Below are positions 40,182-49,834 of a DNA stretch of 64,000 nt, piece after piece; position 1 is the first letter of the stretch; the number at the start of each line of letters is the position of its first letter. The notes under the pieces are model-generated. The model was not told the origin of the DNA. It did no database searches and worked only from the letters and a program-made list of their open reading frames with translations. Source of the stretch: Fischerella muscicola PCC 7414. GTDB lineage: Bacteria > Cyanobacteriota > Cyanobacteriia > Cyanobacteriales > Nostocaceae. The stretch covers positions 1 to 64,000 of the forward strand of contig NZ_AJLK01000117.1 in NCBI RefSeq assembly GCF_000317205.1, given 5' to 3'. The translations under genes were made by a program, and so were the position numbers.

Positions 40182-41567
40182 CTACCCACTAACCAATCCA
40201 AAATTTAGAATCCGGGCAATACTAAAAATCGCAGCACTAAGTCCTGCACTGACGGGAATTGTAACAACCCAAGCGGTGGCGATTCCTTGGAGAGTCTTAA
40301 ATTGAACAGATTTAGGGTTTTGTACTAGTCCTACACCAACTACACCACCCACGAGTGCGTGAGAAGTAGAAACAGGTAGCCCCAAACGAGAAGCAAGCAA
40401 AATTGTGGTAGCAGTGGCAAGTTCAGCGCAAAATCCACTACTCGGTTGTAAAGAAATAATACTTTCGCCAATAGTGGCAATGACTTTTTTACCCCAAATT
40501 GCTAAACCAGCAACAATACCAGCACCACCAAGCACTAAAATCCAGATGGGAATAGCGATCCCGCCTATGGGTACTGTACCAGTGTTATGAATATAGACGA
40601 TCGCCGCCAAAGGAGCGATCGCATTACCAACATCATTAGAACCATGAGCAAAAGCCACAAAACAAGCACTTAGTAACTGGAATTTGGCGAATAGACGCTC
40701 AACAGTTGGTTGTTGGTTGTTGGTTGTTGGTTGTGGGTTGTTGGTTGTTGGTTGTTGGTTGTTGATTGTTGGTTGTGGGTTGTTAACCATTTCCCCTTGT
40801 CCCCCATGTCCTCCTTGTCTCCTCTGTCCCCCCTGTCCCTCGTGTCCCTCACTCCTCCTCTCCAATTCCCGCCAACTGTACAAACTCAACCCAGCTGCGG
40901 CAATTCCTCCCACACATAACGAAATATCATGAGTGGGTATTTTGACACCAACTTCCTCAATCAAAAAATTTGCGAGTGGTTGAGTAACTGATGGTAAAAC
41001 GATTACACCAAAAATCCCTAGTAACATCGCACTTAGCCAGGGAATCCACTCTTTCATTTGTAATAATTGATGCGGTTGTTCTAAAATCCAACGCTTGATC
41101 TGACTGTAAAATAAACCAGCGATCGCACCACTGATTACTGGCGTCACAACCCAACCGAGAGTGATTCTACTAATTGACGACCAATCGATCGCACCTACTC
41201 CTAAAGCTACCCAACTAAAGCCAGCGATCGCACCTACAACTGCATGAGAAGAAGATACAGGTAAACCACGTGCAGTGGCAATCTGTAACCACAAACCGCA
41301 ACTGATCAGCACTGTGATCATCCCGATCATTAACATCTGTGGTGTACTTGCAAATAAGTCAGGATTAGCAATTTTTGTTGCAAGAGTTTCTGAGACTTCC
41401 TGTCCAAACAATACCGCACCTGTAAATTCTAAGACACCAGCAATAATCAATGCCTGTTTAAGAGTTACAGCCTTGGAACCGACAGAAGTTCCCATTGCAT
41501 TAGCAACGTCATTAGCACCAAGGTTAAAAGCGAGATAGAAAGCAAGGAGGATGACTATGAAGATCAT
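40182..41567 (-). CDS. PiT-family inorganic phosphate transporter
   Basis: Low-affinity phosphate permease of the plasma membrane. The 461 residues contain two copies of the family signature: GANDVANAMGTSVGSKAVT (about 18-36) and GSNDVGNAIAPLAAIV (second half), plus SSSHAVVGAIAGF and STSHALVGGVVGV. About 10-11 membrane helices. The central cytoplasmic loop (about 230-300) has absorbed spacer repeats: a GHEGQGGQRRQGGHGGQG stretch and an NNPQPTTNNQQPT-type stretch, both in frame. Confidence 0.93.
   Translation of the reverse strand: MIFIVILLAFYLAFNLGANDVANAMGTSVGSKAVTLKQALIIAGVLEFTGAVLFGQEVSETLATKIANPDLFASTPQMLMIGMITVLISCGLWLQIATARGLPVSSSHAVVGAIAGFSWVALGVGAIDWSSISRITLGWVVTPVISGAIAGLFYSQIKRWILEQPHQLLQMKEWIPWLSAMLLGIFGVIVLPSVTQPLANFLIEEVGVKIPTHDISLCVGGIAAAGLSLYSWRELERRSEGHEGQGGQRRQGGHGGQGEMVNNPQPTINNQQPTTNNPQPTTNNQQPTVERLFAKFQLLSACFVAFAHGSNDVGNAIAPLAAIVYIHNTGTVPIGGIAIPIWILVLGGAGIVAGLAIWGKKVIATIGESIISLQPSSGFCAELATATTILLASRLGLPVSTSHALVGGVVGVGLVQNPKSVQFKTLQGIATAWVVTIPVSAGLSAAIFSIARILNFGLVSG
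40697..40795. repeat. Spacer-type ttggttgttggt tandem repeat captured in the PiT coding sequence
   Basis: About a dozen near-copies of ggttgttg/ggttgtgg run through the gene in frame, giving Asn/Gln/Pro/Thr residues on the coding strand. The same unit fills ribosomal spacers at 16085-16130 and 17040-17060. The adjoining 40796-40865 is another repeat (gtcccccatgtcctcc type). Confidence 0.85.
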
Positions 41568-41584
41568 GGGGAGATGGGAAGATG

Positions 41585-41725
41585 GGGGGATGGGGGGCTA
41601 GGGATCCCCACTTTGTGGGGTTGGGGGGCAATGGGGAACTCACCGGCCCCCACTCCCTGTCGGTCGTGGGGATTAGGGGTAATGGGGAGATGGGGAGATG
41701 GGGAGTGAAAATGCTCCCTATGTTG
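41585..41725. repeat. G-rich repeat tract with a module of the 110-bp element
   Basis: gatggggagatgggg units surround a cccccactccctgtcggtcg-like module that is also in the elements at 11278 and 14296, here without their other modules. It shows that the 110-bp element is a mosaic. Confidence 0.65.
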
Positions 41726-41750
41726 TCCTCCAGATCCCCGATCCCCAATA

Positions 41751-42797
41751 TTATGGATAAATCAAAATCTTATATGTTTCCGGTGTTGGTGCGATCGCTT
41801 GTTCTACGGCTTGAGATAAATTTTGTAATGGATAGCGATCGCTGATTAATGCCTGTACATCGATGCGTTTATTAAACACAATATCAGCCGAGAGGCTTTG
41901 CAGGCGGTAGGATGAACTGTAGCTGCCCATCAAATCAATTTCTCGACGATAGAGAATATTGGGATTCAGAGGAATTTCTACTTCATCGGGAAATTCAGCG
42001 AAAAAGAGGATTTTACCGCCTTTACGCGTACAGTCAAGGGCTTGGAAGAAAGCTTTTTCACTGGGAACAGCCAGTAAAGTGACATCCACACCTAAACCAT
42101 TGGTAAGTGCTTGAATTTTAGCTGGTAAATCAGCATCACGGGCGTCAAAAGCTGCTTCTGCGCCTACCTGCAAAGCTTTTTCTATACGGGAGGGAATGAG
42201 GTCAGTAGCGATCGCTTTTGCCCCAAAATATTTTACCAACATCACAAACATTAACCCAATCGGCCCCGCACCAGTAATCAAAACTGTTTGTCCGGGGGCA
42301 ATTTGGGCTTTTTTCACTGCTTTGAGACAGCAGTTAGTAGGTTCAACAAAGCTTGCTTCTTCAAAACTGATATTATCGGGGATGGGAATCAACCCACCAT
42401 TGCGGACAATGTGACCAGGAACCTTGACATACTCAGCAAAACCGCCACCACTGGGTGCAAACCCGGCTGTCGTGCAGATATTTTTATAGGTATCGCACAT
42501 TGAAAAATTGTCATTTAGGCAATAATCACAACGCATACAAGGGATGTGATGCATCACTGCTACCCGTTGTCCGACTTGCCAATTTTTCACCTCTGCACCC
42601 ACTGCTGCAATGGTTCCCGCAGTTTCATGTCCGAAAATGCGTGGTGGTTCATACAGGGGATAACGAATTTTTTTGATATCCGACTGACACAAACCCACTA
42701 CCCGCACCTGTACCAACACTTCATCCGGTTGCAGTTCGGGTACAGGGATCTCTTCGTAGGAAAGTTGATTAACGCCTCTAAATACCTGTGCTTTCAC
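41751..42797 (-). CDS. Zinc-dependent medium-chain alcohol (polyol-type) dehydrogenase
   Basis: 348 residues of the MDR superfamily. The catalytic zinc ligands are Cys37 (GLCQSD) and the His-Glu pair of GHETAG (about 57-62); the structural-zinc loop has four Cys in PCMRCDYCLNDNFSMC. The Rossmann motif is GAGPIGL (about 175-181). Sequence is nearest sorbitol or galactitol-phosphate type dehydrogenases, but the substrate is not certain. The spacer to the PiT gene is full of atggggagatgg repeat. Confidence 0.88.
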   Translation of the reverse strand: MKAQVFRGVNQLSYEEIPVPELQPDEVLVQVRVVGLCQSDIKKIRYPLYEPPRIFGHETAGTIAAVGAEVKNWQVGQRVAVMHHIPCMRCDYCLNDNFSMCDTYKNICTTAGFAPSGGGFAEYVKVPGHIVRNGGLIPIPDNISFEEASFVEPTNCCLKAVKKAQIAPGQTVLITGAGPIGLMFVMLVKYFGAKAIATDLIPSRIEKALQVGAEAAFDARDADLPAKIQALTNGLGVDVTLLAVPSEKAFFQALDCTRKGGKILFFAEFPDEVEIPLNPNILYRREIDLMGSYSSSYRLQSLSADIVFNKRIDVQALISDRYPLQNLSQAVEQAIAPTPETYKILIYP

Positions 42798-43418
42798 GTT
42801 GATATTTCACCGCTCAACGATATTAGATTTAACACTAGGGGCGTGATTTGGGCTATGAATTTTGAGATTTTTGTATATGTTAATGCTCTGGGGAGAATTT
42901 AAAGTGCATCCTCAAAGCCATGAGTCTGATTGTTACTCAGAACTTAGTACAAAATCTTAGCGATCTTAAACGCACCAGAGACGCAAAGTAAGCGCACAGA
43001 GACGCAGAGTCTATCCAAAGAGAATTCGCTATGATATAGACATCTTCAGAAATTAATTATGCGTTACCCAAAATCCTTGTACCAGACGTGCCATGGCACG
43101 TCTCTACACTATTTGTAGGAGAAATCTAATATATGAAATGCAGTACTTACGCAAAAAATCAAGAATTTATCTTGTCTAAGATTAACTCAGCTTGAGCTCG
43201 CGAAGAAAAATTGAAGATTTGTAACGTCGTAAATATATTGTGGCACTTCATCCTGAATAGCAATTATATCAAGTCCGGTCTAATTACTTACGATCTGGTT
43301 GGTTTTGTTGGTAATTGGTTTGTTGCATCTGTGATTTGGTACTTTTGCTACTTGCTTCTACTAATTATTCCTACTTAGAGCGGGATTTATGAAAATGCAT
43401 AAAGTGAAAGGAATTTCT
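42798..43418. other. Repeat-rich spacer before the Gly-rich membrane protein gene
   Basis: No gene. It contains the 32-base module starting actaggggcgtgatttgg (42834-42865), also at 44356-44387; cgcagag-type repeat (42970-43012); the 20-base palindrome copy 2 (43084-43103); and a gcagtacttacgcaaaa motif (43140). The promoter of the following gene presumably lies at 43200-43390. Confidence 0.5.
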
Positions 43419-44210
43419 ATGAAGCGTAATCTCACTGCATTAATGATATTGTTGGGAGTGCAATTACTGCTATGGAAAGGAATTCCAATTATATCCCGTA
43501 CAGCATATAAGGATACCTCAAAACCAGCCACAGTGACACTCATTGGAGTTATACCGTGGATTTTTGTCACTTTAGCATCTCACAATATCGTATTCTGGAA
43601 TGTGCCTCAGATCGATGGTGGTATTTCTGGGGCTTTGGTTTTTGGTACAGTAGGAGCGATCGCTGGGGCTGTAATAGGTGCTGTAATTGGTGGAATATAC
43701 GACCTTGTTGAGCAAAACAAGCAAACATCAAACAGTTCTAACTCATATTCACATGATTCTTGGCAATCTACAACCACAGCTTCGTTTGCGGTAGCAGTGA
43801 TTGCTGGTGTACTGGGAATTATTATTGGTGGTGTGTATGGAACGATTTTTAGTTCATCTAGACCCAATGATTTAGTGGGTATTATTGGGATGTCGATATG
43901 GGGAATTATAGTAGGAGGCTTGGGCGCTTTTATTGTTGGCGGAATCGCTGGATTGATAATTGGGTTTATAAGCAGTGTTGTAATCTTGGCTATTTTGAAG
44001 TTAGTAAATGATTGGTTGTCGCTACTCGCCGCAGCATTTGGAATGAGTGTGGGGTTTGGTTTTATTGGCGGCTTTTTCAATCCAGCTACTATATCGGCAC
44101 TGGTAGTAACAGGAATACCCTTGTTATATGAACAACTTTATCCACCTATCAAGTACCACAGATTAATAACTAAATATCGTCACGCTGAGAAAAATCTGAT
44201 CAAGCCTTAA
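43419..44210 (+). CDS. Gly-rich multi-pass membrane protein, function unknown
   Basis: I choose the ATG after a clear AAGGAA site (MKRNLTALMILLGVQ), giving 263 residues; an ATG ten codons upstream is possible. About six to seven membrane segments are rich in Gly, Ala and Ile with GxxxG-type runs (GAIAGAVIGAVIGGIYD; AGVLGIIIGGVYG; GLGAFIVGGIAGLIIGF), resembling glycine-zipper packing. A polar Ser/Asn loop (about 105-125) separates the halves. I do not recognise the family. It stands alone between repeat-rich spacers. Confidence 0.7.
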   Translation: MKRNLTALMILLGVQLLLWKGIPIISRTAYKDTSKPATVTLIGVIPWIFVTLASHNIVFWNVPQIDGGISGALVFGTVGAIAGAVIGAVIGGIYDLVEQNKQTSNSSNSYSHDSWQSTTTASFAVAVIAGVLGIIIGGVYGTIFSSSRPNDLVGIIGMSIWGIIVGGLGAFIVGGIAGLIIGFISSVVILAILKLVNDWLSLLAAAFGMSVGFGFIGGFFNPATISALVVTGIPLLYEQLYPPIKYHRLITKYRHAEKNLIKP

Positions 44211-44278
44211 TTAGTCCTCTTGCAAAAGTCGAATTAAACTCCTCAAAGTTAGGTTGCCAGACCACATAAGTTCTGACT

Positions 44279-44387
44279 CTTTGCGAGGGGCCAGATCCCC
44301 GACTTTTTTAAAAAGTCGAGGATCTCACAGGTCATCAAAATCAATGTGGTGGACTACTAGGGGCGTGATTTGGGCTATGAATTTTGA
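44279..44387. repeat. 83-bp palindromic element, copy 2, plus 32-base module
   Basis: The hairpin core 44293-44325 is identical to copy 1 at 35557-35589; the downstream caaaatcaat.tggtg.actactag segment also matches. It runs straight into the module starting actaggggcgtgatttgg, which is found alone at 42834, so the element is composite. Confidence 0.7.
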
Positions 44388-44507
44388 AATTATCGAATAC
44401 TTCTTAAAAAGAAGAACCGCAAATATACGCCTCAAACAATAAAGACTGCACAATTATTGCGTACATCTGCGGTTATAAATTTATATTTCTCGAGTTAACA
44501 AATCCAT

Positions 44508-46721
44508 TTAATGCACTAATTCAATTGCCCTTTTCGTCAACGCTTCCGCAGTTAAACCATTAAACGCCATTAACTCACCTGCACTTGCTGTTGTTTCTCC
44601 ACGCCGCCAGGCAAAGGTATCGCGCTTGCTTGTACTCCGCAGCATGACGGGTTCTAACATCGCCGCCGCACCTCCAGTTACACCAATTAGCGCATCACCT
44701 GCAAATAATTCAGCGAATTTTTGATCATCAATGAAACCACCATCAAGTTCAGCGCAGGTATCCCAACTTGTGTCATGAGGACGATACAAACGGCGGGGAT
44801 TAATAACAGAAACTATCTTCACCCCGATACCTTCTGTTTCTAAGAAAGCTGCTGCTTCAAACACAGGAATTAATGTCATGTCACCAATCACAGCAAACAC
44901 TACTTGCTTATCTCCAGCAACTTCTTGCAAGACTACCGCACCATCTTGTAACCCATGACGAGTCATGTTAAAAGTAGTGCGAATTGGCAATGGCGACTTA
45001 CTAGCAGTGATGACAATTCCCTTATTTTTAGTTGTCAATGCCCAGTCATAACAAACTTGAATACTGTTAGCATCGGGGGGGAACAATGGGAAGACATTGC
45101 CATTTCGCATCATCGCGGCAAAGTAAGCTTCAATTTCTGGACGTTGATGAGTCCAACCGTTGCGTCCTTGTTCTAATGCGCCGGCAGTAAATAATGTAAT
45201 TGTCGAGGGAGTGGGACGTCGCAATTCTGCCATTGCTTGGGTGACGGTTTGCCAAATTGGTAAACCGTTAATGGCAAAAGATTCGTAGGAACACCACAAA
45301 CTTCTAGCACCCATCAACGATAAAGCCGCAGCTAATCCAGCGCAAGCATCTTCACTCAAGGGTTCGTAAACTTGTCCGCCTGGTGCTTGGTTGTATAACT
45401 TATCAGTGGTGGGGTGGATAATTTTTAAGGCTTGGTTGATGTTACCAATACCTGATGCTTCGTTACCGTCGGCGTTGGTGACAAGGAAGTTTTCATCGAT
45501 TTGTCCAACTTTTGCCACTAAACGTCCCATCGCGGTTGTGGAAACTTTGGGATCGCCACCTACAGCATACTCTTCTAAAGGCAATTCGCCTAAGTCTGGT
45601 AAAGGATACTCAAATTCGGTAACTACTGTTTTCGCTGCTGGGCCTCCGCCTGCACGTTCACAGTTTGTCCGTACGACTTGCCAAGCTTCTAGAGGTAAGG
45701 CACGTTCTTTCAGTGCGTTGACAATATGGGGTGCATCCAGTGTGTCTTTGGGATAAAGGTTATGAGACTTTGCACCCCGGGCATGGACGCCTGCGCCTTT
45801 GAGTTGTTTAATGATGAATACAGTTAGCTTACCACTCAAAGCCGATCGCGCGGCTTCATCTATACCTAAGAGTACTGCTTGGGTGAAAGCGAGGCGTTGG
45901 GCGAAAGAAAAAGCGGTACTATCTACGTAATCCCCCGCTTGGTCTTTGTCATCAAAATCTTTAGCGTCTACTAACACGACTTCTTCAAAACCGTTACCGT
46001 GCCAGTATGCCATCATCTGTTTGTTGGTTTTGATGGATACCATACTATGGTGTTCCTGGCTATAACCATTCCACACCAACACTGGTAAAAAGTTTGTCAC
46101 ACCAGGATAGGCGGTGTGGAAGTGCGCCATCGAACTCATGACATAGGGTTCACCCAGTCCTCCATCCCCAACGGTGAAGGGAAATAATTTGTCTTTATGC
46201 AACAGCGCAGCAGCCATCGCAAAATGTTGCCCTTGTCCCAAGGGGCCTGCTGGTGCGAGAATACCAGGAATGTAGCCAGACAGGTGTCCCAAAAGTCCAT
46301 GTTTTTCTCGGAAGCGATCGCGCAGTTGTTGTACTGTATAAATGCCCATGTCTTCTAAAGAGCGATCCAAGAACATGGCACTATAAAAACCGGGGGCGTG
46401 GTGTCCTACTTCCGTAATAATATTTTTGTAACCGAGCATGACCAAAGCAGCATAAGCTTCCGCTTGCGAAGCGAAACCACCAGGATGTCCAGAGGCTTTA
46501 CTTCCGGTAATTTGCAGTGTCAGATAACGCAAAGCATCGGCAGCAAGCAAGGTTTGGTATACTGCTGCTGGTTCTTCTGGATTGGCGATCGCTTCTTTTC
46601 CTGACTCTATGGCTGGAGTTGCACCATATGTTTCAAATTCCGGTAACGCTTCGCCAAAATATTGAATCCCTTCGTAAAAATTGGGAAGCGCTGAAGTTGC
46701 CTTGGAAGTAGTTGCCGTCAT
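44508..46721 (-). CDS. Transketolase-like thiamine-diphosphate enzyme
   Basis: 737 residues. The N-terminal TPP domain has SGHPGG (about 76-81), GPLGQG and GDGGLGEPY, in keeping with transketolase-type TPP binding. A central pyrimidine domain and a C-terminal domain follow. It differs from standard transketolase and from phosphoketolase in its opening (NFYEGIQYFGEALPEFETYG), so it forms a separate subfamily seen in cyanobacteria. The exact reaction is not known to me. It stands alone. Confidence 0.75.
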   Translation of the reverse strand: MTATTSKATSALPNFYEGIQYFGEALPEFETYGATPAIESGKEAIANPEEPAAVYQTLLAADALRYLTLQITGSKASGHPGGFASQAEAYAALVMLGYKNIITEVGHHAPGFYSAMFLDRSLEDMGIYTVQQLRDRFREKHGLLGHLSGYIPGILAPAGPLGQGQHFAMAAALLHKDKLFPFTVGDGGLGEPYVMSSMAHFHTAYPGVTNFLPVLVWNGYSQEHHSMVSIKTNKQMMAYWHGNGFEEVVLVDAKDFDDKDQAGDYVDSTAFSFAQRLAFTQAVLLGIDEAARSALSGKLTVFIIKQLKGAGVHARGAKSHNLYPKDTLDAPHIVNALKERALPLEAWQVVRTNCERAGGGPAAKTVVTEFEYPLPDLGELPLEEYAVGGDPKVSTTAMGRLVAKVGQIDENFLVTNADGNEASGIGNINQALKIIHPTTDKLYNQAPGGQVYEPLSEDACAGLAAALSLMGARSLWCSYESFAINGLPIWQTVTQAMAELRRPTPSTITLFTAGALEQGRNGWTHQRPEIEAYFAAMMRNGNVFPLFPPDANSIQVCYDWALTTKNKGIVITASKSPLPIRTTFNMTRHGLQDGAVVLQEVAGDKQVVFAVIGDMTLIPVFEAAAFLETEGIGVKIVSVINPRRLYRPHDTSWDTCAELDGGFIDDQKFAELFAGDALIGVTGGAAAMLEPVMLRSTSKRDTFAWRRGETTASAGELMAFNGLTAEALTKRAIELVH

Positions 46722-47118
46722 GCTAAGTACCTTACTAAGCCTATGGAGAAACTATAAATTAATATAGATGTTCGCCAATTTAACAAAAATTTTACAACTT
46801 CTCGACGGTCACTATTGATTGCTATTCAGCATCATCAAGATAAATAGCTTCTATTTTGCAGCATGAAAACCTCATCCCCTCCCCTACCCCTTCTCCGCGA
46901 GTTCATCAGAGGGGTGTCCTCTCTTGACGGGGTGAGGTTCTTTCAAGTCAGTCCCGATGAAAAAATTTCACCACCATGTATGAAAATACCTCTTCACCTG
47001 TTCCCTATACTTTGAACGAAGAGACGGTGGGGCTTGCGTGACGGGATAATAGGGAGAAATTCTCTCCCCACCTCCCCATTTGGTTATATTTTGCCTAAGC
47101 GCTGAACATTCAACTACT
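46722..47118. other. Spacer between the YdcF and transketolase-like genes
   Basis: No gene. At 46868-46939 an acctcatcccc.../ggggtgaggt stem, followed on the minus strand by gaggttttc, is an inverted relative of the repeat at 30043 and lies downstream of the ydcF-like gene, where a terminator is expected. The transketolase promoter should lie at 46722-46860. Confidence 0.45.
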
Positions 47119-47691
47119 TCAATTTTTGTCTGACAAATCATCTCCACCTGTGTAACCAGTTGCTACCCAAACTAAGGATCTCACACCATCGCGGATAGAT
47201 TTACCAATTGGTTCTGGTTGGGAACTACCAGAAGGAACTGACACTGGTTTAAAAGTAATTCCTCGACTACCCAAAACAATCTCACCGATGACTTTAGCGC
47301 GTCTCATGTGATAGTCGGAAGTAACTAAATAGACACTTTTAATATTATTTTTTTCTAACTCATCTACTAGAGTTGTAAAGTTCTCTACTGTATTATTGGC
47401 TCGATAATCTAAGTGCAAGCGTTGATGATGAATTCCCGCTTTGGTAAATACTTTTCTTGTCACTGCTGGTGGACTACCTCCAGAAATCCAAATAGGTAGG
47501 TTGGGATGCTTACGGGCAAAATCTGCCGTAAATTTTTCTCGTTCTAGTTTTTTTGTAGAACCACCCAAGACTAAAATCGCTTGTGGTTGTGTAAATTGGC
47601 CTTGGATTTCCTTATAACCCCACAACGTTATTAGTGGTAGGGTGAGAATCATCAACCGAGAAGAAAGATTTTTGAACAGTAGCTTTTTCAA
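47119..47691 (-). CDS. YdcF/DUF218 family protein
   Basis: 190 residues. A short basic N-terminus and one membrane helix (about 12-27) lead to the DUF218 fold: AILVLGGSTKKLEREKFTADFA, WISGGSPP, LDYRANNTVENF and VTSDYHMRRAKVIG. In E. coli this family includes YdcF and the envelope-barrier protein SanA/ElyC; the reaction is unclear. The periplasmic side is likely. Upstream lies a tRNA gene in the same direction. Confidence 0.85.
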   Translation of the reverse strand: MKKLLFKNLSSRLMILTLPLITLWGYKEIQGQFTQPQAILVLGGSTKKLEREKFTADFARKHPNLPIWISGGSPPAVTRKVFTKAGIHHQRLHLDYRANNTVENFTTLVDELEKNNIKSVYLVTSDYHMRRAKVIGEIVLGSRGITFKPVSVPSGSSQPEPIGKSIRDGVRSLVWVATGYTGGDDLSDKN

Positions 47692-47919
47692 GGTTCTATC
47701 AGTTCGTCAGCTGCAACAATTTTGCTTGAAAAAGAATAATTGACACCAGCAAAGTCAGAAGAAATTTTCCCAAGTATGTTTTTGGGTAATTTCCTTGTTT
47801 TGCAAGCAATCAAGTAAGCCTAGCAACAATAGATAGTTGCTGACTCGATGCTAGATTTTAGCCGCTATTAGGGCAGATGCAAAGTGTTCATGCAACTTTA
47901 TATAAAAGTTTTTAGACAA

Positions 47920-48238
47920 CGGGACTGGCCAGACTCGAACCGGCGACCTAGCGCTTCAGATTTGTGTGAGTTTCCCCACTCTCTGGACTATACCTTCACC
48001 ATAGACTGTAAGTCTTTAGGTGGTGGCTATCTAGTCTCTACACCTTCCTGAGAAAACTTACAGCTATATACTGTATAGTTTTAATTCTCAGGCTTGGCTC
48101 GGTATTCCCATGAAATGCAAAGACGGTTTACTCATTTTTTAGGGTTCACCGAATTTAACCACATTCACTCATAGAGTTTCCTCTATGGTGCCCGATAGTT
48201 CAGGAGGCGCTCGCTCTATCCAACTGAGCTACAGCCCC
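47920..48238 (-). tRNA. tRNA-Arg(CCU) interrupted by a group I intron
   Basis: The exons are 48238-48202 and 47956-47920, 74 bases in all. Every arm pairs: acceptor GGGGCTG/CAGTCCC, D-stem GCTC/GAGC, anticodon stem AGCGC/GCGCT, T-stem GCCGG/CTGGC with loop TTCGAGT. The anticodon CCU (48204-48202) reads AGG codons. The discriminator is G; CCA is not encoded. The gene is split right after the last anticodon base. Confidence 0.93.
47957..48201 (-). ncRNA. Self-splicing group I intron (IC3-like, 245 nt) in tRNA-Arg(CCU)
   Basis: It follows the rules: the 5' exon ends in U, the intron ends in G. The exon CCU can pair with GGG at 48193-48191 (with the expected U-G at the splice site), giving a short 3-bp P1 as in the Azoarcus tRNA intron. 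Core segments AATACCGAGCCAAGCC and AGGAAGGTGTAGAGACTAGA match, with few changes, those of the cyanobacterial tRNA-Leu(UAA) intron as I remember it. No endonuclease ORF is inside. Confidence 0.88.
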
Positions 48239-48273
48239 AAAATATATGGATATCACTTTCCATGATACCACTT

Positions 48274-49605
<1,332 letters not shown>

Positions 49606-49834
49606 TCATTCAAACTAACCTTACACCCTTTTTTAGTATGGGCGATCGCACTTACTTCTTGGCAGTCTCAATCAAGCAAGTTTCATCGCCAAAGATGAAC
49701 CCCTACACCCTTACACCCCTAAAAGCCCGATACATTACCCGTGGTCATTTGCTGCCGCAAGCAGTACCTTTGTTTATTCTGTTGTGGGTAATGAGGATTT
49801 CTGGGCACAGATTGGAGAAGTTTCTTAGCAGAAG

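Noticed and set aside
43607-44080. 157-residue minus-strand ORF opposite the Gly-rich membrane protein
   Set aside because: Low-complexity Pro/Ile antisense shadow of the real gene; no family features.
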